Shown piece after piece: positions 34,154 to 42,947 of a DNA stretch of 64,000 nt (positions within the stretch are counted from its first letter, which is position 1; the number at the start of each line of letters is the position of its first letter). A program made the translations under genes and the position numbers. Source of the DNA: Priestia iocasae (GTDB lineage: Bacteria; Bacillota; Bacilli; Bacillales; Bacillaceae_H); contig NZ_JAFBFC010000003.1 of assembly GCF_016909075.1 (NCBI RefSeq), forward strand, positions 62,001 to 126,000. Reading direction: 5' to 3'. The notes beneath the pieces were generated by a model. It made no database searches. It was given only the letters and a program-made list of their open reading frames with translations, and was not told the origin of the DNA.

Positions 34154-34503
34154 GGCGATTTTTGATGATACGTTTTAGGTTAACTTCATTCCGTCTCACT
34201 TTCATCTTCTGAGTTTAGCCCATACTTTTCGCTGCAAGCATGTTTTTACATAGATAAATAGGAAACTTCAATTATTACTTTTTTCCAAGTTGATAGAAAT
34301 CTATATACCAAAAATATACATTTATTCCCGAAAATAAACAACTATGTAAGCAAGAATTGTTGTCGTTTTTATGAATTGTACATGCTACTTTTGACTAGGT
34401 ATTTTTAAAAGTTAGATAGAGGATTCTAAACAAAAAGTGCGCTTCTCATTTTCTATAGAAGCGCACTATCTATTTATTCACTTACCTTGACTGTTGCATT
34501 AAA
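34154..34503. other. Intergenic region between cas3 and subtilase gene
   Basis: There is no gene here. The minus strand should contain the cas3 promoter, but no clear -35/-10 pair could be picked. A terminator for the subtilase gene is at 34437-34469 (GTGCGCTTC / GAAGCGCAC, followed by TTTTTG on the minus strand). Confidence 0.5.
34437..34469 (-). terminator. Terminator of the subtilase gene
   Basis: On the minus strand, AGTGCGCTTC and GAAGCGCACT form a 10-bp stem with a 12-base loop followed by TTTTTG. Confidence 0.88.
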
Positions 34504-35658
34504 CTATGACTTCACAGCTCGATTCGCATTCACACGTCCATATCGCCAGCTTGTCCCGGTTCCCAAAATAGGGTCTGCTGTGTTGCGGATAATGTCACGA
34601 ATTTGGATGTTTGTTTTTCCTTGAGAAGCAAGTAGTGCTGCAATGCCTGCTACATGGGGTGCTGCCATGGAGGTGCCGCTTAAATAACCATAGGAGCTAG
34701 ATAGATAGGTTGATAGAATATCTGTCCCAGGCGCAGCCACATCCACCCACGTGCCAAAGTTTGAAAAAGTAGAACGTCGATCATTTGTGTCCGTAGAAGC
34801 AACGGCAATGACATTTGCATAATAAGCAGGATAGTTTGGTACGTTTACCCCACTATTTCCAGCTGCTCCAATTAACACCGCTCCCTTACTCCAAGCATAA
34901 TTGACTGCATTTTGTAATGTGGTTGACCCTTGCGTCGATCCTAAACTTAGGTTAATAACCTTTGCACCTTGATTCGCTGCATAAATAATTCCTTCAGCGA
35001 CTGCACTCAAGGTTCCATTGCCATCACTACCGAGTACACGAACAGGCAAAATAGAAGCAAGAGGTGCAACACCCGCCATTCCTACTCGATTATTCGTTGC
35101 TCCAGCTGCGATTCCCGCTACGTGCGTTCCATGTCCATTTTGGTCATTTGGGGTGGAATCATTTTCAACAAAATCATAGCCTTTGATCATTTTTGCTGAT
35201 AAATCAGGGTGGTTGAGTTGAACACCACTGTCAATAATGGCTATTTTCACACTTGAACGACTTTTAGATACATCCCATGCCTCCGCTGCTTGGATACGTT
35301 GTAAGCCGTATTGATACGATAAATAAGGATCATTTGGTGTATAAAATGCCGAATAAATGTAATTCGGTTCAATGTAATCAACTTGATCGAGATTCTGATA
35401 ACTCTTTACCATCTTTTTGATGTCTCCATCAAACTCGATTACATGAAAACCAACCTCTTCATTCTCTTTCATGACGGTACAACACATTTGAGTATGAATG
35501 TTATTCATTTCCTCCGTCGTTGTACCCTCTACAAATTTTACAATGGCTTGGTTTTTCACCATGTTTTCATCAGGTTTCGAACGCCAAGGCTTATACCTAT
35601 TAATCCAAAGGGAAATAAAGAAAAGAGTAGCCAATGCCACTCCTAGCCAAAAAAACAT
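34504..35658 (-). CDS. S8 subtilisin-like serine protease (thermitase type)
   Basis: The 384-aa protein starts MFFWLGVALATLFFISLW, a signal or anchor sequence; the ATG at 35658 follows AGGAGG by six bases. A propeptide (about 30-105, VKNQAIVKFVEGTTTEEM) precedes the catalytic domain. The triad is in IAIIDSGV (Asp), NGHGTHVAG (His) and LSGTSMAAPHVAG (Ser), with the oxyanion Asn in GAAGNSGV. It acts outside the cell, free or tethered. The propeptide holds MCCTV, an unusual vicinal Cys pair. It is monocistronic with its own terminator. Confidence 0.93.
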   Translation of the reverse strand: MFFWLGVALATLFFISLWINRYKPWRSKPDENMVKNQAIVKFVEGTTTEEMNNIHTQMCCTVMKENEEVGFHVIEFDGDIKKMVKSYQNLDQVDYIEPNYIYSAFYTPNDPYLSYQYGLQRIQAAEAWDVSKSRSSVKIAIIDSGVQLNHPDLSAKMIKGYDFVENDSTPNDQNGHGTHVAGIAAGATNNRVGMAGVAPLASILPVRVLGSDGNGTLSAVAEGIIYAANQGAKVINLSLGSTQGSTTLQNAVNYAWSKGAVLIGAAGNSGVNVPNYPAYYANVIAVASTDTNDRRSTFSNFGTWVDVAAPGTDILSTYLSSSYGYLSGTSMAAPHVAGIAALLASQGKTNIQIRDIIRNTADPILGTGTSWRYGRVNANRAVKS

Positions 35659-35824
35659 AAACGTCCTCCTCATATTTAGATACCATTTCGTCAATGGCTC
35701 CCTTTACAATATGCGAAGGACGTTTGTATCGCTTGTACAGTTGTCTTACCATTTTAAAAATAGATTGGACAGATTTCTTATTTTAGCTGACTAGAATGAT
35801 CTCATACATGCAGAAGCTAATGTT

Positions 35825-36832
35825 TTACCTTTTTTCTTTTATGTCCTTCAGTATCACTCGTCTTCCCTCACTATGAGAAATGGCCGCTGCTTCGTTAATA
35901 AGTGTTAAGTTACGCGCATCTTCCTTTGTAATAGTGGATGAAACTCCTTCTTCAATGGCCTGTACCCACTGTTCCATAGGGGTTAGCAATTGGGTTGGTA
36001 GCTCGGTCGGTGTTAACCATTCTCCCTGCTTCCCTATTTTCAAGCGAATATCACGGTCTTCAATTAATAATGTTCCTTCTGTTCCGTATAACTCTAATTG
36101 AAACGGACTGCCACTTGATAAAAAGCCAGTTTCTAACGTTCCTAGAGCACCAGATTCATATTGAACAAGCACCACTGCATTATCATCGACTTCATCATTA
36201 AGTGTTGGTTGAAGATACGCCATAACACTAGATGCTTCTCCAGCTAAGCGATTCGTGAGGTATATTGGGTGCGCACCTAAGTCAATAAGGGCCCCTCCTC
36301 CACATTGTTCACGATTAAAAAAGTGCTTCGGCAACCAACCATGTGCACTTTCCTCGGTTGGAACAGCGCCATTATGAGCAACACGACAGCGGATCGTTGT
36401 CAGCCTTCCAAGTACACCTTGATTCACTATATCTTGTGCATATACATAATAGTCTTCCGTTAATCGCGGCAGAGAAATCATAAACTGTACGTCTGCCTCT
36501 TCTATCGCTGCAAAAATATCGTCACAGTCTTGAACCGTAAACGCTAACACTTTTTCAGTAAAAATATGTTTGCCATGCTTTGCGCACGCAATGATGATTT
36601 CTTTATGTAAATTTGTTGGTGTATCAACGATAACCGCATCAATCTCAGGATTGGTTAAAACCTTTTGTAAATCTGCTTCAAATGGAACACCCAGCTCGTC
36701 TGCCCATTCTTTCCCTCGTTTTACATCTTCATCCCATACTAGTTTAATAGATAAATGTTTATGCTCATTTGCCTCGCGTGCATAGTCAACCGCATGCACA
36801 TGCCATTTACTTAACATTGCAACATGAATCAA
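35825..36832 (-). CDS. Gfo/Idh/MocA family oxidoreductase
   Basis: The 335-aa protein has the N-terminal Rossmann domain (residues 1-120) and the family segment CAKHGKHIFTEKVLAFTVQDC, where the usual EKP motif is EKV. The C-terminal sheet domain contains GGGALIDLGAHPIYL with the conserved Asp and His of the active site. Members oxidise or reduce sugars, inositols or related compounds with NAD(P). No sugar pathway genes are nearby, so the substrate is unknown. The change from P to V in the signature is mild. Confidence 0.85.
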   Translation of the reverse strand: MIHVAMLSKWHVHAVDYAREANEHKHLSIKLVWDEDVKRGKEWADELGVPFEADLQKVLTNPEIDAVIVDTPTNLHKEIIIACAKHGKHIFTEKVLAFTVQDCDDIFAAIEEADVQFMISLPRLTEDYYVYAQDIVNQGVLGRLTTIRCRVAHNGAVPTEESAHGWLPKHFFNREQCGGGALIDLGAHPIYLTNRLAGEASSVMAYLQPTLNDEVDDNAVVLVQYESGALGTLETGFLSSGSPFQLELYGTEGTLLIEDRDIRLKIGKQGEWLTPTELPTQLLTPMEQWVQAIEEGVSSTITKEDARNLTLINEAAAISHSEGRRVILKDIKEKR

Positions 36833-37105
36833 GTTGTTTCACTCCTTTTTAATAAACCATAATTCTTCCATTTTATCACAAGTTAAAAGCTCTGCCTATT
36901 TTAATTGAACACGCTTTCAGGTGTAATAAATCTCTCCAAATCAACCATAAACCACACAATCATTGGTTAAATTTATTGTATTTTGTTAACGAATACATCG
37001 TTTGTGGAAATTTTTCAAAGAAAGATGAATATGATTATAGCAATAAGCTTGTTAGTTCATTCTTACTAATAACTTTATCCAATATTAAGACTAAGGGGCC
37101 ATCAA

Positions 37106-38191
37106 ATGGAATTTGCCAAGGATTTTTTTGTAAACATATGTATTTTGACCTCCTATTTATTTGTATACACCATTCTCACTAAACAGTCTCCTTTATACCG
37201 TGACTCCCCTCTTAAAGTTAAAATCATGGCAGGAGCGTCTCATGGATTCTTAGGCAACATGCTTATGTACTTTTCGATCCACATTAACGATATGATGATG
37301 ATTGATCTTAGAAATATCCCTATTATCGTATCATTTATTTTTGGCGGATGGGTTCCTGGGTTGGTTAGTACATTATTGGTAATAGGAGGACGGTTTCTTT
37401 ACGGCATTAATCAGTATGCCATCCATTCGATTTTCAATATGTCAACGATGTTCCTTTTGTATGTTGTGTTGGATCGATGCATAGCAAGACGATCTTTTAA
37501 GTTGATTAGCATGTGCTTGGGATCGGTCTTTGTTTTTTCCATTTATTTTGTTTTTTTTATTCAACATACCGATTTATCAAGGAGTATCCTACCGATTTAC
37601 ATCATCGCATCCTTTTTGGGTTGTCTATTAGCCTATTCTGTAAAGTGGTATTTGCGTCACACACAAAACCTGTTCAAACGTTATAATCAAGAATTGAGGA
37701 CAGATCATCTTACACAGTTAGGAAATGTGCGCTTTTTTGATCAAAAGTTCAACCAGTTAACGGAGGACATAGTCGATTTATTAACTTTGTCCGTCATTAT
37801 GTTAGACATTGATCACTTTAAAAAAATCAATGATACATTCGGTCATGATAAAGGCGATGAAATTTTAAAGCAATTTGGCTACCAAATTAGAGGATTAACG
37901 AAGTCCTATGGGGAAGTAGCGTTCCGAAAAGGCGGAGAAGAATTCTGTATCCTGCTTCCAAACTTTACGTTTGAAGAGGCTTTACAACTTAGCGAAGATA
38001 TCCGATGTGAAACGGAAAGAAGCCTGTCTGTTGTCGTCAACAGAAAACAAGCCGTTACAGTATCCATCGGAGTAGCTCATTATCCAGAAGTAACGGTGAA
38101 GCAATTATTAAAAACAGCAGATAACATGCTTTATCAAGCTAAGAGAAATGGGCGCAATCGCGTGGAGTATGAAAAGAAGGAACAAAAATAA
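37106..38191 (+). CDS. Membrane diguanylate cyclase (5TMR-type sensor + GGDEF)
   Basis: The 361-aa protein has six hydrophobic segments in residues 1-190, in the arrangement of the 5TM-5TMR_LYT sensor (GASHGFLGNMLMYFSI, LRNIPIIVSFIFGGWVPGL). A GGDEF domain (about 200-358) follows, with VIMLDIDHFKKINDTFGHDKGDEILKQ and the active loop FRKGGEEFCILLP, an accepted GGEEF. No RxxD inhibitory site precedes the loop. It should synthesise c-di-GMP. AAGGGG precedes the ATG. It is convergent with a GGDEF-EAL gene. Confidence 0.9.
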   Translation: MEFAKDFFVNICILTSYLFVYTILTKQSPLYRDSPLKVKIMAGASHGFLGNMLMYFSIHINDMMMIDLRNIPIIVSFIFGGWVPGLVSTLLVIGGRFLYGINQYAIHSIFNMSTMFLLYVVLDRCIARRSFKLISMCLGSVFVFSIYFVFFIQHTDLSRSILPIYIIASFLGCLLAYSVKWYLRHTQNLFKRYNQELRTDHLTQLGNVRFFDQKFNQLTEDIVDLLTLSVIMLDIDHFKKINDTFGHDKGDEILKQFGYQIRGLTKSYGEVAFRKGGEEFCILLPNFTFEEALQLSEDIRCETERSLSVVVNRKQAVTVSIGVAHYPEVTVKQLLKTADNMLYQAKRNGRNRVEYEKKEQK

Positions 38192-38226
38192 AAAGGAGGA
38201 ACTGTGTTCCGTCCTTTTTATTTTTA
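38187..38226. terminator. Bidirectional terminator between c-di-GMP genes
   Basis: AAAAAGGAGGAAC and GTTCCGTCCTTTTT pair around a short loop between two convergent genes. The stem overlaps the first stop codon and the second gene's end. Confidence 0.85.
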
Positions 38227-39969
38227 TCGGTTGTCATAACTTCTAGGCTTTTGTAGTAACTGGAAGCATTCTTTTGCCGGCAGAGGCTTTGAATAATAGT
38301 ATCCTTGAACATACGTACATTGTTGATGCCTAAGAATGTTCAATTGCTCAATTGTTTCCACACCTTCTGCCACTACGTTCAATTGAAATGCTTTCGCCAG
38401 AGCGAGTATGGAGGTAACAATTGATTGATTTTCAGCGTCTTTTTCTAAGTTTCGTACAAACTCCTGAGCAATCTTTAAGGTTTGAATTGGGAACTTTTTT
38501 AAATACAGAAGAGATGAAAATCCTGTGCCAAAATCATCAATAGATACGGTGATATGCATGCCTTTTACACTTTGCAACTTTTCCAGTACCTTCTCTGTAT
38601 CTTGCAAGGCAAGGTTTTCAGTTATTTCAAGGTCAATGTATTGAGGATCGAACTGCGTTTCATCTACAATTTTTTTAATATCCTGAATGAAGTTCATTTT
38701 TTGGAAATGAATAGGTGAAAGATTAATACCAATCTTAATAGGTGGAATCCCTTGAGACTCCCACTCTTTCATTTGACGGCACGCTTCGTGTATGACCCAT
38801 TTTTCCATTGAAATGATTTGTCCGGTTTCTTCTGCTATTGAGATAAACGCTCCAGGTGGCACCATACCTTTTGTGGGATGGTTCCATCGAATGAGCGCTT
38901 CCAAACCAACTACCTCTTGCGTAATGGTATTGATGAGAGGCTGATAGTAAAGCTCAAACTCTTTATTCTCCAATGCTTTATTCAATTCTCGTTCGGTTAC
39001 AGCTTTTCGTAATGCTTCATGCTGCATATCAGCTGAAAAGAACATCCAGTTGGTTTTGCCATCTTTCTTCGCTTTATGAAGAGCCAAATTGGCGTTTCTC
39101 ATTAAAACATCCTTGTCCATCCCATCACTTGGATAAATGGTTATGCCAATGGAACAGGATATTTGTACATCTGTACGATAAATGGAATATGGAAGCTGAA
39201 TTTCGTTAACAATCCCCTCTGCCAGGCTACAAAGGAACTCTTCTGAGATAGAAGCAAAAACAATAACGGCAAATTCATCTCCACCGTGACGCAAGACAAT
39301 ATTTTTAGGACCTACATAGTGTACGAGGCGCTCTGACACTTTCTGAAGCAGGAGGTCGCCATATCGATGTCCAATGGAATCATTCACCCATTTGAACCGA
39401 TTTAAATTTACGCACATAATTGCAAAAGGGCTACCTTCACCTTGCAGAATAATCTCGTCCAGTTTTTGTTCGTACCATCGTCGATTAGGCAAACCTGTTA
39501 AAAAATCATGATACGTTAAAAATTCGAGCTCCTGTTTAAGAATATCCATTTCTGTCTTATCACGAAAAACAAACAGGACAGCTGGCTCCTCTCCATATAA
39601 AATGTGTACAGAGTGCATTTCAACCGTTTTAATCTCTCCTGTTATGGTTATAAGCTTCATTTTTACTGGAGGATTGATGGTTCCAGGTTGTTGTGAAACA
39701 AGGCATGTCGTAAACAAAGAAATGTCATAAGAATCAAGATGAAGCAAAATCGAGCTCTCAATCGAGGCTCCTTTTTGTATAGAACCAAAAATGTGCTCAC
39801 AAGCACGATTGCTAGCAATGATATCACCATTTGAATAAATAATGACAGGATCAGGGAGAAATTCTGTCAAAAGACGAAAACGTTTTTCACTATTCTCTAG
39901 AGCCATACTGCGTAGATTGTAATTCTTAGATTCTTTTCTCATAAAGTTAGATACCTCTTTCTCCTTCAT
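38224..39969 (-). CDS. PAS-GGDEF-EAL cyclic-di-GMP protein
   Basis: The 581-aa cytosolic protein has a PAS domain (residues about 30-140, with FGSIQKGASIE and a second PAC segment), a GGDEF domain (about 150-305, VLRHGGDEFAVI) and an EAL domain (about 325-570). EAL residues are in GLEALIRWNHP, DLEITENL, IDDFGTGFSS, VVAEGVET and YVQGYYYSKP. The usual LKID segment reads LKIAQEF, so one conserved Asp is Ala, which may weaken phosphodiesterase activity. The GGDEF is intact, so the protein may be a cyclase or have both activities. There is no membrane segment. It is convergent with a membrane diguanylate cyclase. Confidence 0.9.
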   Translation of the reverse strand: MKEKEVSNFMRKESKNYNLRSMALENSEKRFRLLTEFLPDPVIIYSNGDIIASNRACEHIFGSIQKGASIESSILLHLDSYDISLFTTCLVSQQPGTINPPVKMKLITITGEIKTVEMHSVHILYGEEPAVLFVFRDKTEMDILKQELEFLTYHDFLTGLPNRRWYEQKLDEIILQGEGSPFAIMCVNLNRFKWVNDSIGHRYGDLLLQKVSERLVHYVGPKNIVLRHGGDEFAVIVFASISEEFLCSLAEGIVNEIQLPYSIYRTDVQISCSIGITIYPSDGMDKDVLMRNANLALHKAKKDGKTNWMFFSADMQHEALRKAVTERELNKALENKEFELYYQPLINTITQEVVGLEALIRWNHPTKGMVPPGAFISIAEETGQIISMEKWVIHEACRQMKEWESQGIPPIKIGINLSPIHFQKMNFIQDIKKIVDETQFDPQYIDLEITENLALQDTEKVLEKLQSVKGMHITVSIDDFGTGFSSLLYLKKFPIQTLKIAQEFVRNLEKDAENQSIVTSILALAKAFQLNVVAEGVETIEQLNILRHQQCTYVQGYYYSKPLPAKECFQLLQKPRSYDNR

Positions 39970-40293
39970 CTACTTTATACGTATTGATTGACACATCAAT
40001 CATTTTAGTAGGAAGAATAATCTACGATTCTGTTCGATACGAAAAGTTCATTTTTCTCCTTGTTTCATAACTATGCGAACTTGATGAGAATGTTGCACAT
40101 CGTTCTAAGCGGCTGTACAACGGCTTATCTTTCTTCAATCATGTGAATCTGTCCTTGACTTTTACGTAATACAACATCTATCACTTCTGTAAAGGATGAT
40201 GTAATACCTTTAAATTTACAAAATATGCCACGACAACACTTTTGCCATGGCACAGTTTTTAACTAAATCTATCTATATTAGTAAAAAGAATGA
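39970..40293. other. Intergenic region
   Basis: There is no gene in these 324 bases. A weak stem (TGCCA / TGGCA, 40226-40252) lies just after the end of the minus-strand gene at 40294 and may be its terminator. The rest is AT-rich and unremarkable. Confidence 0.4.
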
Positions 40294-40773
40294 TTAAAAA
40301 TAATGACTGCCACCTTTATCGATTGCTTCTCTTCTGACATACTGCTGCTTTAAAGGAGGCTTTAGAGGGATTCTCCTCTCCATATGGAGCAAATGTGTTC
40401 TTCCATCCCATTCCACAATTAACTCTTCCATACTTAAAAGAGCGGTATCAGGTTTGTTCATTTGATCTTCTATCCATTGTTTCATTCTCATCATGATGCG
40501 AGTGTTAAAATCTTCAGTAGCTTTGTCTGTATAGTGTGTACTCGATTGAGGAAATAGTGAAAAGTGAATAGTGCGGTCTCGATGATACGTAACAGATGCA
40601 ACGACCGTACCTTCCATTTTATTTTGAAAAGATTTTCGCTCAGACTCAAAGGTCCGATTTAAACCAAACAGCACATCTAATTGTTCAACATTAGCAAAAA
40701 CAGACTTAAGAAGTTTTTTAGTAGTAGGATATCGCTCATTCTTATTTAACTTGCGAAAATGGGAAATTTTCAT
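40294..40773 (-). CDS. Hypothetical cytosolic protein, 159 aa
   Basis: The ATG at 40773 follows GGAGTG by eight bases; the longer frame from 40809 has no ribosome site. The product starts MKISHFRKLNKNERYPTTKK and is basic, with a mixed alpha/beta pattern in the middle (VASVTYHRDRTIHFSLFP). It ends in a tail with RRIPLKPPLKQQYVRREA. There is no membrane segment or recognised motif. Neighbours do not suggest a role. Confidence 0.6.
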   Translation of the reverse strand: MKISHFRKLNKNERYPTTKKLLKSVFANVEQLDVLFGLNRTFESERKSFQNKMEGTVVASVTYHRDRTIHFSLFPQSSTHYTDKATEDFNTRIMMRMKQWIEDQMNKPDTALLSMEELIVEWDGRTHLLHMERRIPLKPPLKQQYVRREAIDKGGSHYF

Positions 40774-40975
40774 GTCGATACACTCCTTACTAGTCGTCAG
40801 TGTTATCAAGTATATGTCTATACACCTATAGAAAATGACTATTTTCGCTTCTTCTTTTACTTTTAGTGTGTAAAAATAACCTCCAAGCGTAACAAAAAGG
40901 AGATCCGTTACACTCCCCTCCTTCGTTATGCGCTTCGTGCCTTAGCCTTTCGTATACCTCTTTGGTACACTACGT

Positions 40976-41463
40976 TCAAATGGGTTGATCACCTTGAAGT
41001 GTAAACGAGCTTTTTTCATACTCACGTACATACCTTTGAAATTTTGTTCGCTGTCGTTCTCCCCAACTTTGAACAGAAGATGGGGCTTTTAGTTGATGAA
41101 TCTTTTTGAGCACCCTACCCGCTTCCACTCCAATGTCATATTGTTTCTCATTTGTTAAGCGAGTGAACGTTTCCGATGCAGGCTCACCATCGATATACGT
41201 TACAACCATGAAGCATGTGTGGATGTCTTCTACAGCCTCAAACCATAAAGGCTGTTGTGCTGGAATGTGCTGTTTCTCTAACTCTTTTAATAACTCAAAT
41301 TCTTGTTTTCTCTTTTTTAGATGCTGAATGTGGGAAGCGCGAAGAAACATCGTATCTTCGTTTTTGTGACCACGTATTTTTTATCGGGTGAATAGCCTTT
41401 GTTGATGGGTCGAATCGTTGAATAGCCTTGAAGAATAGGACGATGTGAAATGAATTCGTACAT
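40976..41463 (-). pseudogene. Aminoglycoside phosphotransferase-family gene, frameshifted and truncated
   Basis: The 5' part starts at the ATG at 41463, behind GAGGAG, and reads MYEFISHRPILQGYSTIR to about base 41360. One base appears to be missing there, in the ACAAAAACGAAGATACG region. The next frame continues as FLRASHIQHLKKRKQEFELL and CFMVVTYIDGEPASETF, the N-terminal lobe of APH-type kinases (about 120 aa). The catalytic lobe (HxDxxxxN and the DFG-like loop) is absent because the frame stops at GDQPI. The gene therefore has both a frameshift and a 3' loss. Two short hairpins follow it. A MarR-type operator lies upstream at 41611-41626. Confidence 0.75.
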
Positions 41464-41610
41464 AAAAGCTCCTCTCGTTTTCTATAGATGAAGTGACTTG
41501 AATAATTTAGCATATCTATCCAATTCTTTTCAGTAAAACACATAAAAAAGATCACCTTCCTGTTGATGTCAAATTCAAAAAGAAGGTGAAAAAGTACGCT
41601 TGCTTCTTAT

Positions 41611-41626
41611 ATTTGTATATACAATC
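41611..41626. promoter_or_regulatory. MarR-type operator upstream of APH pseudogene
   Basis: ATTTGTATATACAATC is the third copy of a palindrome that occurs in the SDR and MarR gene leaders (42309-42324 and 42794-42809). Confidence 0.65.
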
Positions 41627-41642
41627 GATTGGTTAAAAATGT

Positions 41643-42290
41643 TTACTTCTCTTCAAAAACCACTTCTACCTCTTCACGCTTTTCGTACATGTCATAAAAA
41701 GCGTTGGCAATGTTATCTGGTGAGAAATATGTTCCTTCTTGTACAAATCCTTTAATTGTTAACGTTCCAACGTAGATGCCTTTTTCACTCAATTCTTGGT
41801 TTAAACTATAAGCCAAGTTACGAATGCCTGCTTTTCCAATAGCTAATGAAGCATAGTCAGCATACGGATAAAGCGCTAATCCGCCACCTGTTAATAAAAT
41901 TGAACCATTTTCCATCGAAGGAAGTACTTCTTTCACACTTGTAAGAGCTCCGGCTACGCTCACCTTAAAATCTTCTAGTACTTGATCAACGCGTAACGTC
42001 GTTGGTTTGCCAGGATGTCCTGAAGCAGCGTTGTATAAAAGAACATCAATGCGACCAAATGTTTTCACAACTTGATGAATGGCTGCTTTTAATGACTCTT
42101 CCGACGAAACATCTCCTTGAAATCCTTTTACGTTCATTCCATCGTTTTTTAATTCTGCTTCATAGTTCTGTAGTGATTCTAAGTTGCGTGCAATTAATGC
42201 CACGTTAAAGCCTTCTTTTCCGAATTTCTTTGCTGTATATAAGCTAATTCCTGGACCAGCACCAATAATCAGTAATGTTTTGTTTATCAT
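41643..42290 (-). CDS. Short-chain dehydrogenase/reductase-type protein
   Basis: The 215-aa protein opens MINKTLLIIGAGPGISLYTAKKFG, a Rossmann fold nucleotide site, then GDVSSEESLKAAI and NAASGHPG. The classic catalytic YxxxK is not obvious: the corresponding stretch is ALYPYADYASLAIGKAGIRNLAY, with Tyr and Lys at other spacing. It may be an atypical reductase or an NAD(P)-binding protein with altered chemistry. It is controlled, by inference, by the MarR gene upstream on the same strand, since matching operators flank it. Confidence 0.8.
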   Translation of the reverse strand: MINKTLLIIGAGPGISLYTAKKFGKEGFNVALIARNLESLQNYEAELKNDGMNVKGFQGDVSSEESLKAAIHQVVKTFGRIDVLLYNAASGHPGKPTTLRVDQVLEDFKVSVAGALTSVKEVLPSMENGSILLTGGGLALYPYADYASLAIGKAGIRNLAYSLNQELSEKGIYVGTLTIKGFVQEGTYFSPDNIANAFYDMYEKREEVEVVFEEK

Positions 42291-42308
42291 GATTCATTCC
42301 CCTTTTTT

Positions 42309-42324
42309 ATTTGTATATGCAAAT
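42309..42324. promoter_or_regulatory. MarR operator between MarR and SDR genes
   Basis: ATTTGTATATGCAAAT is a palindrome of 16 bases with arms ATTTG/CAAAT. It sits between the end of marR and the SDR start codon. Confidence 0.75.
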
Positions 42325-42340
42325 GAATGGGTAAAAAAAA

Positions 42341-42775
42341 TTACAGCTCTTTCTCTAGTTTATTGCTTGCTTCATGAAGCATCTTGCTTAAATCTTTACT
42401 AAATTCTTTCCCTAATACATCTGAATAGCTGTTAAATAGCTCTTTTAGTGACACGCGAAATTGATTGTATACTTCCTCTCCTTCATCTGTTAAGGAAATA
42501 TGCGTCTGTTTGCCATCCATTTTTCGTGTGACCAGCTTTAATTTCTCAAGCTTATCAATAAACCTTGTGCTCGTAGACGGTGCAATCGATAGCTTGTGAC
42601 ACAATTCTTTTTGTGTAATAGTAGGATGAAATTTCACAATCATAATCATGTAAAGATACGAAGGCGCCACGTTGCCAACATCAAAGGTTTGCTCAGCTAG
42701 TTTTGTGATGTTACGAGCAAAACGACTTGCCGTAAAGTAAAGACAATGAATTAATATTTGTTCTTCTTCATTCAT
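42341..42775 (-). CDS. MarR-family regulator
   Basis: The 144-aa protein has an N-terminal dimer helix and a winged helix (TQKELCHKLSIAPSTSTRFIDKLEKLKLVTRKMDGKQTHISLTDEG, residues about 55-98). Operators of the form ATTTGYATATRCAAAT are found 18 bases upstream of its own start codon, upstream of the SDR gene and upstream of the broken APH-type gene, suggesting a small regulon. GAGGG precedes the ATG at 42775. The inducer is unknown. Confidence 0.88.
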   Translation of the reverse strand: MNEEEQILIHCLYFTASRFARNITKLAEQTFDVGNVAPSYLYMIMIVKFHPTITQKELCHKLSIAPSTSTRFIDKLEKLKLVTRKMDGKQTHISLTDEGEEVYNQFRVSLKELFNSYSDVLGKEFSKDLSKMLHEASNKLEKEL

Positions 42776-42793
42776 GTAATCAACCCTCTTTTC

Positions 42794-42809
42794 ATTTGCA
42801 TATACAAGT
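42794..42809. promoter_or_regulatory. MarR autoregulatory operator
   Basis: ATTTGCATATACAAGT lies just upstream of the MarR start and matches the other two sites in 12 or more of 16 positions. Confidence 0.75.
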
Positions 42810-42947
42810 TAACACGAACAACTCGTGAAGTCAACTGAGCTGTTGAAGAAAGACCATGGATACGAATTCTATTTGCGTAAAAATGGCTGTAGTCCTATCG
42901 ACGAAAAATTGACGACTTTCCTCCTCATCTCCTACTATTCTTTTCTA

